Assembly (NCBI RefSeq): GCF_015832195.1
Contig: NC_052046.1
Coordinates: 45,890,473-45,954,472 of the forward strand
DNA length: 64,000 nt
Direction: 5' to 3'
Source: Motacilla alba alba
Taxonomy: Eukaryota; Chordata; Aves; Passeriformes; Motacillidae
Shown: piece after piece, positions 51,201-64,000 of the stretch
Layout: the number at the start of each line of letters is the position of its first letter
Numbering within the stretch: the first letter of the stretch is position 1
The notes under the pieces: generated by a model
Databases searched by the model: none
Told to the model about the DNA's origin: nothing
The model's input: the letters and a program-made list of their open reading frames with translations, nothing else
Translations under genes and position numbers: made by a program

Positions 51201-54200
51201 CTTTACTAGCTTCAGCCACTGGCATAAATAATTGCATACAGCAAACTGTTTTCCAAATATCTTCTTCACAGAAGTGAAGCTGTAAACCCACTGTTTTGTG
51301 ATGCACTTTGAAATTCTGAAAAGCTTCAAAAAACAAGATATTCTTCTTTGATTTCAGCAGACTTAGGTTTTCAGAAGGTGTCAGAAAGATAAGATTCTGT
51401 CTTATAAGGGCACCAACATTCACCCATTAACAAGGACTTCATTGTTGTTGCAATACCCTGTTCAGGTGTCTCTGAAAGCTATATTTCAACAATTACTCTA
51501 TGTTTGGAAAGTCTTTGGAGGGGTTCTCAGTCACTTTATTCCCCAACATTATATTTTTCTCCAGTTTATTTTATCTTTTAGATATTAACTGCTTACAATG
51601 ACTTTGTTTTGTGAAATACCTGGGGTGACTATGGAGAACAGAGATTATATTCCACTAATTCACTACGAAACAGCAGTTGAATGCAGAACTGTGCTTTTAC
51701 TCAGGCCTTGCTGAGGTAAAATCATATGATTTAAAAGCCAGGTAAGAATTTCAGTGCTTGAAAGGGCATTGGTCTATCAATTAAAAAATCTTTTTAGCCA
51801 CATCTGGTCCGCATTTGTTGATGTGGCAACTCTCTGAATAACAAATATGTGCAAGGTGTTGCCTGTCAGACTAGACTAACTCTGCCAACACAGACACAGA
51901 CGTTTTACCTATAACCACAAAGAATTTCAACCAGTGCTCTGGTATGCATTACATGGATCTGCAAACAATACAGTGCTTTTCTGTGCTTCAGTATATTGGC
52001 AAGAATGATGATCTGGCAAAGGAGTACTTTGTATTTTTCTGGATGAAATTTAGTTGCCTCTTCCACAGGCATTTTTACATATGTACCTTCAGGGAAGCAA
52101 ACTCCGTGGTGAACACTGTGCATTAAAAAGTTGAAGTTTCCATGACTTTTCAAACTTCTGTCTACTCTGATGACATCACCTGAATGCTGTTATTTCTAAA
52201 ATCAAGTATGCTAGTAAGACACACTGCAGACAGCAATTTTACCATTAAAATACAGAGCCACCTAAACAGCAAAGGAGCTGAACTGAAGAAGACACAAAGA
52301 CAAAAAGTCCCACCATCTGTAGAAGGTGTCAGGGAATGCATTAATAATCAATGTTTGCTTTAGTCAGCACAATGGTGTTACTGAGAGCACGTTATTCTGC
52401 CTACCTCAGTGGTGAAACCCAGTCATTATGAAGAAAAAGATTGTGTTATCATAGACCACTTTATCTACTCTCAAAGCTCCTGAAAAGTGTTTTTGAAGAT
52501 TTACAGTTTGCTTGAAACAAACATTTAGACTGAGGTGATTAAGAGAGAATGGGATTCCAAAATGCTTCAATGCCTCACAGTATTACATGGATGTAAGAAG
52601 CAACCAGATACTGAGCCATGTGAGCCACAATGAAGGTGTGATCAAAAGCTGATTTTGCTTTCAGCAAAATCTGCAACTATCTGCCATCTTTCTGTTTTTT
52701 CCCAAGGCTGACAAAAATAATCACTGCACAGAGCACAATTTCATCCTGGTTTTGATCTGAGTTCTGCAATATTGTAGGCCTCAAGAAGTTCAATAGTTCT
52801 TTTTCTAGTTTTCATCACAAAGATTTGCTGCCAACTAACTGTGGCAGAATAAGAAGGCTAAATCTGTTATTTATGTTTAAATATGATCAGCTTACTGAAT
52901 GAATTTAACATGCATGTCTGTGGTTCCTGAGCCAAACCAATTCACTAAGACTGGTTCTGGAAGACAGGTTGCATTTCTGTGTATCAAGAGGACAAAATCA
53001 CCACTTTAATCTTAAAAATTCAGCTTTAAGTCCACACACGGTTCCCATTGAGATTTGCTATATCTGAACCACACTCAAAACCTGATTTTGGGGAACACTT
53101 ACAATCACAGTCCAGTACAGGAAAGAGCTTGTCTCTGATATGGATACCACCTTTCACAGACTCTGTAAGTTCTCTTGTAACTGTAGTAGGATGTAGCCAC
53201 TACCTATAATATTATGATTGTGCAGTCGACTATTCATCTTCCTATTATTTGCAGGCAAATGAAATCTACAATACACACTGCAGCATTTTTGAAAAAAATA
53301 ATTATCTTGCTTCAAAAGATACCTGTATCTGACAACAAAAACTAAATTCTCACTTCATCTCACCTTATTTTTAGTGTATCCTTCTCTGAGGCATCTAGCT
53401 GCAACTATGTGAAGACTGTATGCAACACATTTTCATGTTTCCCAGTACAGAGATTACAGACTCTATGCCTCATAAAAACCTTCAAGTAATGGTTCCACTG
53501 TTTGTTGTTGCAGAAGAAGTCATTAGAGACCCCACTTTTATACAAGACAACAAGTGGATAGAAGTCCTGTGAAAGCGGAGGGGTTTGTACAAACCAGTGT
53601 GACCTTCATGTAAACACACAGAGGCTGAAGGTCTATTTGGGTTTCATTAGCGCATGGCCTTTACCTAGTCAGAGCATCAGCAGATGAAAAACTCCTTTGA
53701 AATTTCTACATCAAAACAGTAAGTATGGAAAACAATGAAGACAAAAGAATTTCTAAGACACTTTGTATGAGGTTGGAGTCCAATTCTTCAGGTAAATAAA
53801 TGCAGTTGACGCAGGATTGATATCCCTTTGCTTCTCTTCCAGTTTCATTCTTACGACAGGAGGCCTGCATGGCAACAGCTAAAAGATATGTAGAATATGA
53901 ACCTTTGGAGCCAAATCTCATGAGCGGCTGTTGGACACCTTACTGACAGTTAGAATTTATGGCAATTGTTTTATTTCTCATCTTGCAGGTCTCAAGCTCT
54001 ACCTTGCCTACAGTGCATGTCGTATATGTTACCCAAAATTAATATCTAATTAGTCCACTATACCACTCTTTTGCCTAGAAAAACCCAGTCTCATGCAGAG
54101 ACATGATATTATTACTTATCACTCTGCATATTGAATCTAGTCAGTTTGGACATTTTGTATGTGATGAGATGACAGCATTTCAAAACATGCTGCATTATTT

Positions 54201-57200
54201 ATTTTGCCTGAATTACTCTTGCTGTGGTGATCTTGACTTCATTATGGTCAACCTGTTTTAACTCCATCAAAATGATTTTGAGTCCAAGTCTGCTCATAAT
54301 GTCTGCTATGTTTCTAATTCAAATATGCTAAGAGAAACAGCAATTAGTCAATTCAGTATAAGCAAAAAGTGGGACAAGAAGAAGAGAACACAAATTTGAA
54401 ATGTTCTACTAATACAATGCTTATGTTTCTAAAATAAAAGAGATTTAGACTGACACAATTTGGAATAAAAAATGTGCTGTTTGGACTAAGGTTTTGAAGT
54501 AGAGGGTGGACAGCAGTTCAGTTGCATATTGAGGTGAGAGAGAGAAACAAATGAGTCACACATCTAGTGCGTTCTGCAGCAGGGACAACCAACTCAGGTG
54601 GAAGTTCTGGGCTGCAAATAACCAATCTGAATATGTCTGAAGTTTTGAATGAGAGATATGTGAGATCTAACCACACAGGATAAAAAACCTAACTCTATAA
54701 CAGAAATACTGCAACACCACACATGGTAACTGGTTCTCTGCAAGGCAAACAATCTCATTTAAATAGTGTATGTCCTGTCAATGGTCCCCACAGCTCTTAC
54801 AAGTTCCTAACACAAGTTTTCTTTAGTTATCACAGAACTAGGCCTACCTGGTGTCAATTCCATTTTAGGATGGTTAATTCAACCATGTACTGGAAATTTC
54901 AATGCTTAGTCCAGGGCTGCCAAGCCCACATGGGGAACAAGCATTGAGAAGAGGTGTAGACAGGACGCAGACTGCTATGCCTGTATCTGTCTCTCTGACA
55001 AGTGAGCTTTTCATTGCAAAGGTCCATCTTTGGCTGAAAATACTTTAAAAGGAAGATTCTGGTTCCAGTCCCAAAGTCCAAACAGTTGAGGTTAAATTTG
55101 GTCCTTATGGTATGCCAGGTAAACATTACAGCAGTTCCACTTTACGCCACTTAGTCACTACAGTTGTTCAAGAAGAACAACTTCTTCTTGATTTAAGAAC
55201 AGCTAGAATGCACTAGTGCTTTGACCAATTGGTGCTCTTATTCTTTCACAAATCTTGTGTCAAAGATTGAGATCTCCAGATGTTTCCCATGCAGACCTGA
55301 GACAGGTTTCTGCTTTTTAATTTAATAATTAATTCAGAGCTAATTCACTATAGAACTTGGATTAAACACATTTCCGAGATGCAATGGTGCACAGATTCAG
55401 ATAATGCAAAGTTTATCCTGTGCTCTGCTTACCTTGTGCACAATTGCTCCTCCACATATTGGGTAAATGACAGAACCTGATATTCCAGTTCTTCTTGGTA
55501 CTTGCACAGTACTCTTGCAACATCTTTGGGCTTCCTATTATGAGTTGGGACACAATTTCTGGCTTAACAGACAGCTTTCAACTGACTTTGAAAGTTTTCT
55601 GTGCTTGCTGCCAGCATCATCTCAGTGGAGCATCAAGTTTCAAAGACTTAAAAAGACTAACTAGTATTATCCTGCTATTCCCCTTGACATTTTGGGATTG
55701 CTTTCCCAACACTTTATTTTTTTTTAATATTTTTTTCAGGATAGTCACAAAGCCAACATGTTACAACTAGGCACACTAAACCCACAATAATCTAAACTAA
55801 GCTTTCATCACCTAGAATGTGTGAGAATAGCAGCAAACACTCCCTTATGTCCTTAATCTCCAACAGCATCATCCCGCTTCTGTGTGTGTGGTTGGGGAAT
55901 GCAGGGGAGAAGTAAATGACCCTCAGGAACTTTTTGCACCAGTTCCCACCTTTCTCTGCCCACCATACACATACCTCCAACACAGAAATACAACTAAGAT
56001 GGCAGCAAGTACCACCATCCCTTCACACTAAAGTGCCACTTCCCAATGCCATTCTCCCCTTCTCTGTTGATACCAGGTCAATAGAAGCTCTTACTGTTTA
56101 TCTCACACTTGACAAAGCAAAAATGGAAAAGCCAGAGGAAGAACTATTAGAGCAAAGGGGACAGAAAAATAACCGGCAGTGGCTACATCTGCGATAGGAA
56201 AAAAATAAAATTCTTAGCCATACTAAGTCCTATTTTTTTATTTCTGGAGTGACCAGAGAACTACAGCAGATAGCTGGAATTCCAATGTTGACCCAGGGGA
56301 GCTGAGCTGGGGATTCAAAGCAGCATGTGAGAAATGAGTGTTGGTGAGGAAGATCCAGAATAAGAGTGGTTTAGAAATTAGAAATACTGTGCAAATTATA
56401 ATTAGAAATACTGTAAATGGAGAATATGGGGTGAATACAGAATTTGAAACATACAGACCATGAATTCTTATAGGGCACTATCTCAATAGCTTTCATCAGG
56501 TCTTTAATTTCAGAGGTATTTTTCCTCTTCCCTTTCTTTCTAGTCATAAATTACCATTGTGAAGGACCTATCCCTTTACCTCACTCGCTTTATTACAGTC
56601 AAAAGTAAAGCAGCCTTAAGTCATTAGCAGCAGTGGCCTGTGTTGAAACAATGAAACTGCTGAGCAATAGGGATAGGCTCATTATTATGAGAGACCCAGA
56701 ACTATGATAATACAGACCAGGAACTCCGAATCCACTGCCAGAAGAATTACTGGCTAGTATATTATTAACTTCACTGCATTTCATGCTGGAAATAATTCAT
56801 CCAGTGTTTCAAAAAATCAATTTCTTAGTCTCCCAATGGTACACATATATGTCAAATATTGAAAGTCAGAATCTGATGAGAGCAGAGATGTGACTCAATC
56901 TGCTGCCCACCAAGAACACTCATGTGTTCCACTCTTCTGGGGGTAATTTGGGACTGCATACCAGACACATTTTTTGAAGCTGGTAGTAGCAGCCATCTCC
57001 CAACAGTCCAAGACTCCAGCATGACACAAGGGCCACAGAAGTACTTAACAGTGAAGACAAGAGTCTTCATGCAGCTAAAAGCCAACAGACATATTTATTG
57101 TCTCTCTTGACTTTTCAGATAGCCTCAAACCATATATTTCTCTTTATTGTGCAGAGATTGGAATTAGACAAGTATAACATTAAGTTCCAAAACTCAGGGA

Positions 57201-58159
57201 GATTAACTACTGTGCATTTCAAGTAGTGTGAAAGTGAAGTTCACTGATTTTAACTATCCACTACTGTAAAATTGTAAGCTACTGTTTGTCTGTAGTTAGC
57301 AACAGCCACAAGGTTTTTGCTATCAATTGTTTAATCAACTGTTGCCCCAGGTTTCTCTCACCCAGCCACGGTGAAGACTAGTGATTGAAAACCCAAGGGG
57401 TGTGCTTCCATTGTGTTGTCCAAGACGACCATCAGAAACACTCCACAGTTGTGTAGCTCCACAGAAACCATTCTCAAACATTGCCTTTAACTACCTCACT
57501 TCCCAAGCTGTCTTCTTTCCAGTTGTCCCTCTTCTCCACTGACTTTTAGCCATTTGCTCAGGTCCTGCACAGCTACGCACAGTGACTTACTCATCTCCCC
57601 ACACCCAGGTGCATCTGTGGGGAGAGTTCAACACTACTCTTTTTCTTCATGGTATTTATCTCTCCCCAACAGTCTTTGGCTTTTATGGCCACTCACTTTG
57701 GCAAGACTTTTAATGTAGTAATTTCTGCTCTTATTTGAACTTGCCCATTATTTCCACTATACTCAGATTTTACTTTTGCTGCTCCTTTCATTAGCCAAGT
57801 GTCTGAGCAATTGTTCCTTCTGGCAATGAATTCACCAGTTACAGACACGGAGATGTCAAGCGTAATATTTGTGGGTGAGACACAAAAGCACAGGATCTGC
57901 CCCTTGCCCCATTCCACCTAGGGCAGCATGGGGCTGAGGAACCTTGTGTGTGTGGAGGAAGCAACACCAAGCTAACTCCAGCAAGTCCAACAAATGGAAC
58001 CAGGTTTGAAATGTGGTGAGGAAGTACGTATTAATACATCCATGTTTATCTTCTTAGGCAAGTCCAGTTTGTAGCTAATTTCATTTAGTCAACACTGAAG
58101 GCTGCATCTATGTATGTAAGTTTTTAAAGAGGGTGACAGCAAGAGAATGAAGTCAGGCT

Positions 58160-58446
58160 GTACTCAGAGGTGCTGAGCAATAGGACAAGAGGCAATGGGT
58201 GGAAACTGAAGCACAGGAAATTCCACCTGAACACGAAAACTTTACTGTGCAGGTGACTGCACACTGGAACAGGTTGCACAAAGAAGTTGTGGAGTTTCCC
58301 TTATTGGAGAGATCCAAGAACTGTCCGGACACAACCCCAGGCCATTTGCTCTGGGATGGCCCAGCTTGAACAGGGAGATTGGACCAGATGACCGGCTGTG
58401 GCCCCTTCCAATCGGACCGATTGTGAGAGTCAGTGATTCTCTGATT
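58160..58446 (+). mobile_element. CR1 LINE 3' end, plus orientation, abutting the SPTLC1 promoter
   Basis: The sequence runs from CTGAGCAATAGGACAAGAGG through the typical CR1 stretches CACTGGAACAGGTTG and GGCCCCTTCCAAT to the terminal GTGATTCTCTGA. The latter is a degenerate form of the CR1 3' octamer repeat. About 287 bp remain, a heavily 5'-truncated copy. It ends at the left edge of the CpG island, some 220 bp before the SPTLC1 start codon. Confidence 0.88.
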
Positions 58447-58665
58447 TTTCCAGTCTAGCCTCGCTCCCTGACCAAGCTCGCCACAGGACACGGCAGGTCG
58501 GAGCTACGGCGGCGCGGGATGCCCATGGGAAGGCCGCGCACGGAGACAAGAGGCGCCGCTCCCCTGAAGGCAGCCGGGGCAGCGCCGGCCGCAAGGGGGA
58601 GCTCTGTGCCGCGCCGGGCCCGCCCTGGCGCGCGTGGGCGGAGAGGCGGAAGCGGCGGCGCGGCC

Positions 58666-58728
58666 ATGGCGGCGGCGAGCGTGGGGCAGCAGTGGGTGCT
58701 GGTGGAGATGGTTCAGGCCTTCTACGAG
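58666..58728 (+). CDS. SPTLC1: SPTLC1 exon 1 coding part (N-terminus)
   Basis: This exon encodes the first 21 residues, starting MAAASVGQQWVLVEMVQAF and ending in YE before a GT donor at 58729. It matches the vertebrate SPTLC1 N-terminus (QWVLVEMVQALYE in human), with two extra residues before the conserved QW. SPTLC1 pairs with SPTLC2 or SPTLC3 in the endoplasmic reticulum membrane. The complex condenses L-serine with palmitoyl-CoA, the first step of sphingolipid synthesis, and is regulated by ORMDL proteins. The ATG at 58666 is chosen because it has an excellent Kozak context (GCGGCCATGG) and gives the family's usual length. In-frame ATGs at 58519 and 58525 would add up to 49 Arg/Ala/Gly-rich residues. 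The donor GTGCGG is weak but is at the conserved exon boundary. Confidence 0.95.
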
Positions 58729-60478
<1,750 letters not shown>

Positions 60479-61340
60479 TGATGAAAAATATTTCTCTTTA
60501 GAGAAACAGTTTATAGCAATTGGGTGTTGAACCACTGCTGCATTATAAATGGTTCTGCTTTTTTTTTCTTTAACTTCCAAGGGTGAGCTTACTTTGGACT
60601 CAGGAGCTGCTTGTTGCTTAAACGTGTCAGTTTGTGCTTTTAAAGTAGCACTGTGTTTGAGAGTCTGAGAAATAAGAAAACTGATATGACAATGACTGTT
60701 AAGCTATGAAAAGCTGTCATTAGCTCTACTCAATGGAGGGCTTTATTTTAAAAATGAAAGAGCTTTGTTGAAAACGCCTGCCGAGCAGAATGAACTCTAA
60801 GACTGTACATGGTAGGAAAATGCTTAAGCTGTATATGTGGTGTCTATGAGTAATAACTCTGAGAGTTTACAGTGGGATTCCACAAAAATTGTAGTTTAGC
60901 AGCAGTTTTCTTCTTTTGCAATGTCATCCCAAGAAAATAAAAAAGACTGGAATTTCTTCCTGACTTCTGGCTGTAGACTATCACAAATAAATAAAGTTTG
61001 TTTTGAAGATGTCCCTGGACTAGTTTCAGAGTAGTGATATCCCTTATAAATAGGACAAAATACTGACATTTCTTCATGGTCCTAAGAAAGTTCTTGGAAG
61101 AGATTTATGGACATTTGTAATGGGTATATGTAATTCCCCTCTATGTCATGTATTTGCATGCTTTTTGATCTTATTCTAACTAATGATGCACATTAAGGAT
61201 TCGTGCTTAGTGTAATTCATCAATGAACAGGATGCAAGGACTGTAGGCACAAGTCTGTAATTGTGAGCAAAACTGCAGGCAGTGTCCTCAATTGGGGAGC
61301 ACTTATTAAACAAGCTTTGTGTGTTCTAGAGAACACTTCA

Positions 61341-62567
61341 GCAGGTATTTATTGAGACAGCCAGCATGGCTTCACCAAGGGCAAGTCCTGCCTGACCAAC
61401 TTAGTAGCCTTCTGTGGTGGAGTGATTCCATTGGTGGACAAGGGAAGTGCTACAGGTATCATTTACCTGGGTTTGTGTAAAGCATTTGACATGGTCCCCC
61501 TCGATATCCTTATCTCTAAATTGGAGAGAAATGGATGTGATCCTGGGTAGATAAGAAAGCGGTTGAACCATCTCACCCAAAGGGTAGCAGCCATTGTCTC
61601 AGAGTCCCAATGGACATCAGTGACAGGTGGTGTCCCTCAGGAATCTGTACTGGTATCACTGTTATTTAATATCTCAATTAATATCTTAATTAATTTAATA
61701 TCTTAATGGCTTAGATGATGGAATCAAGTGCACCCTTAGCAAATTTTTACATGACAGCAAGCTGAGTGCTGTGGCTGACACACTTGAGGGAGCAAGACAA
61801 AAAAGTGGGTCCATGGGAGTCTCCTCAGGTTTAACAAGGCGAAGTGCAAGGTGCTGCAACTGGGTCAGAGCAACCTCTGGTATCAGCACAGGGTGGCAGA
61901 TGAGCAAATGGAGAGTAGTCCTGGGGAGAAGGACTTGGGGGTGCTGATGGGTGAGAGGCTGGACATGACCCAGCCATGGGCACTCCCAGCCCAGAAAGCC
62001 AAACATTTCCTGGGCTGCATCCAATGCAGCGTGGGCAGCAGGGCCAGGGAGGGGATTCTGCCTCTCTGCTTTGGTGAGACCCCACCTGGAACCCTGCATC
62101 CAGCTCAGGAAGGACATGGGACTGTTGGAGTGTCCAGAGGAGGCCACCAAGATGATCAGAGGGAAGAAGCGCTCTATTATGAGAAAATGCTGAGAGAGTT
62201 ATTTGGGATTGATTAGCCTGCAAAAGAGAAGGCTTAGGGGTGACCTGAGTACAGCCTTCCAGCACCCCAAGGGAGCCCACAAGAAAGATGGAAGGACACT
62301 ATTTACAAGAGCGTGTAATGACAGTGCAAGGGGGAAGACTTCAAAGTGGCAGGTTTGGATTAGATACTAGGAAGGAATTCTTTACTGTGGGCATGGTGAG
62401 GCACTGGCACAGATTGCCCAAAGAAGTTTTGGATGCCCTATCCTTGGAAGGTGTTTAAAGCCGAATTGCATGGGGCTCTGAGCAACCTGGTCTAGTGGAA
62501 AGTGTCCCTGCCAATGGCAAGGATATTGGAATTAGATGGGCTTTAATGTCCTTTCCAACCCAAATGA
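61341..62567 (+). mobile_element. CR1 LINE fragment with inactive reverse transcriptase, plus orientation
   Basis: About 1.2 kb aligns with the second half of CR1 ORF2 and the 3' UTR. Recognisable reverse-transcriptase stretches include CCAGCATGGCTTCACCAAGG (KSCLTNL region), the SKAFD-like block (CKAFDMVP) and the GVPQ-like block (GGVPQES). The catalytic FADD box reads FLHD, with the first Asp codon GAT changed to CAT. Stops and at least one internal deletion of about 25-30 nt (near 61795) break the frame. The end at GTCCTTTCCAACCCAAATGA is the CR1 3' terminus without clear octamer repeats. Open frames of 121-151 residues across it are remnants or shadows. It is a dead, old insertion. Confidence 0.92.
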
Positions 62568-63298
62568 CAAGGCAGGAAGTGAACTAAGCAGGAATCAAGA
62601 ATGGCTGGTTCAGTTTTGTGCATGGAAGAGTTTGATTTGATTGTGAGATACTCAAAGTTTGCCCTCTTTGATAAGAATACAGAGGAGAAATTAATGCAAA
62701 GGGAACTCCAGTGTGATGAAACACTGAGCGTTCATATCATCTAGGAAGACATGCTGCTGCCTTAAAGTAGGCCCAGATTGTCCATCTAGAAACTAGTACA
62801 GTTAATCTGCTAGAGTTTTTGTGCATCAGATAGTTTTCATTTCCAGTATTTTGGAGGATACGGGTTTGGTTTTTTTGTTTGTTTTTAAGAATCATTTTCT
62901 CTTCAGTAGAAGGCAGGAAAAGGCTCTTTGCAACTCTTGGATAATGGGTGACCCAAAAAAGATGACATCTGTCTTTTCCTTACAAAGTAAGAAATTGGCT
63001 CATATGTGTCTATGTGCATCTTGGATTTTATCATGCAGTTGCAGGTCATCATCTTCATTCATGACTGACTATTTTGCTGAAGCTAAGGAAAGTATGCAGA
63101 CAAATCTCTTAATAGTGCTATGTAGGGAAGAAAATTGTTCAGTGTCTGTTTAACTGAGGACAGTAAACTGGGAGATTGCACATGTAGCCAGTCTGCTGCA
63201 GTGGAAGAAAGGGTTTAGAAGGGTGTCAGAGGAAAATGTGGAAATGGCTTATGCTAAAATAACCTTACTTTTGTAGGATGAGATTCATCCATAGTATT

Positions 63299-63484
63299 AG
63301 TATTAAAATTCACTGTCAGGACAGCTGTTAACAGGCTTTCTGAAAAATAGAAGCATGCGAATATGTTCTTGTTGTGATACTTTTGTAGAGATTTAGTATT
63401 AAAATTCACTGTCAGGTCAGCTGTTAACAGGCTTTCTGAAAAATAGAAGCATGCAAATATGTTGTGATACTTTTGCTGAGATTT
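63299..63484. repeat. Tandem duplication of about 90-97 bp
   Basis: Two adjacent copies start with TAGTATTAAAATTCACTGTC and end near TGATACTTTTG..GAGATTT. The second starts at about 63396. They differ by only a few substitutions (GGACAG/GGTCAG, GCGAAT/GCAAAT, GTAGAG/GCTGAG) and a 6-8 nt deletion in the second copy (TTCTTG before TTGTGATAC). The high identity suggests a fairly recent event. Confidence 0.93.
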
Positions 63485-64000
63485 ACAAAAGCTTTTCTGA
63501 GGTTAAAGGCTGAAAAGGGATGTGAGTACGGGCAAAAATACAACAAGAATTACCTTGTATATAGACTAGATACATTGATTTACACTGCAGATTATAGATG
63601 CAAAAAGTTACAGAGTGCTGTGAGAGGTATTGCCTCAAAGAGTTTGACTGTTAAAGACACCAGTGGCTTGTTACCTTTATCTTGATGGCAAAAAAACAAA
63701 AAAAAAAAGCATGGGTGAAATGCTCTTTGTTCTGATCCTGTGTTCAAGTTGGCTAGTTAGAGTAGCTGATTGTATCATTGACCTTTGAAGATGGAAGTAG
63801 TGGCTGCTTTAGGAAGATCTGTATTTGGAAGGGAAAGTTTTGTCTACATGTAGTTCACTTTAAGCATAAACGCAGCAGTGTGAATAGTGTGAATACATCT
63901 TCTAGAGTTGGAGGAGTTAAGCAAACTGATACATCAGTCATTGAATGATTCATTTCTCTTTCTACAGTGTAGATAATTCTTGTGAAGAGAGCTCATGTAT

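Larger units (their letters stand above)
35027..58159. other. 23 kb intergenic region without a recognised gene
   Basis: This is AT-rich sequence with many short open frames on both strands, none of them protein-like or recognised. It holds a CAAA-type tract (37186-37270), a triplicated 17-mer (37920-37970), a 21-bp duplication (41799-41840), a TA microsatellite (42841-42905) and a T/G-rich tract (48137-48205). No tRNA, CpG island or conserved exon was noticed before 58.4 kb. Confidence 0.7.

Noticed and set aside
61695..62280. 149-151 residue open frames on the minus strand and 121 residues on the + strand
   Set aside because: They are remnants or antisense shadows of the CR1 reverse-transcriptase region.

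Overview
The window is vertebrate nuclear DNA, almost certainly from a bird. It is AT-rich and mostly non-coding, with short exons in large introns, CR1 (chicken repeat 1) LINE fragments, avian-type ERV LTRs and simple repeats. No bacterial operons, CRISPR arrays or RNA genes were seen. Two protein-coding genes are recognised from their translated exons, both on the + strand.

Layout: (1) 1 to about 10.6 kb is the 3' part of CDC42SE2 (CDC42 small effector 2). It holds the last two coding exons (3483-3584 and 8104-8202), a likely intron in the 3' UTR (8222-8643) and a long 3' UTR ending near a poly(A) signal at 10558. The N-terminal coding exon lies upstream of the window. (2) About 10.6 to 58.2 kb is a 48 kb intergenic stretch without a recognisable gene. 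It carries two solo-LTR-like ERV pieces in opposite orientation (17530-18537 minus, about 32170-32673 plus), one truncated CR1 (34341-35026 minus), a 65-nt TA repeat and several small tandem repeats. (3) About 58.16 kb to the end is the 5' part of SPTLC1 (serine palmitoyltransferase long-chain base subunit 1). A CR1 3' end abuts a CpG-island promoter, followed by exon 1 (58666-58728), intron 1, exon 2 (60368-60475) and part of intron 2. Intron 2 contains a dead CR1 and a recent-looking tandem duplication. The rest of SPTLC1 is beyond the right edge.

The human orthologues lie on different chromosomes (CDC42SE2 at 5q31, SPTLC1 at 9q22). Both regions contribute to the avian Z chromosome, so Z is the most likely source; this is inference. 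The LTR types resemble those abundant in songbirds, so a passerine is plausible but not proven. The two genes have unrelated jobs (CDC42/actin signalling and sphingolipid synthesis) and nothing suggests joint regulation.

I found no convincing new biological system. The observations most worth checking are a 61-nt pure poly-T next to mRNA-like minus-strand sequence inside a CDC42SE2 intron (a possible retrocopy), the 3' UTR intron of CDC42SE2, an in-frame upstream ATG in SPTLC1, and an unrecognised exon-like ORF on the minus strand at 12.4-12.6 kb.
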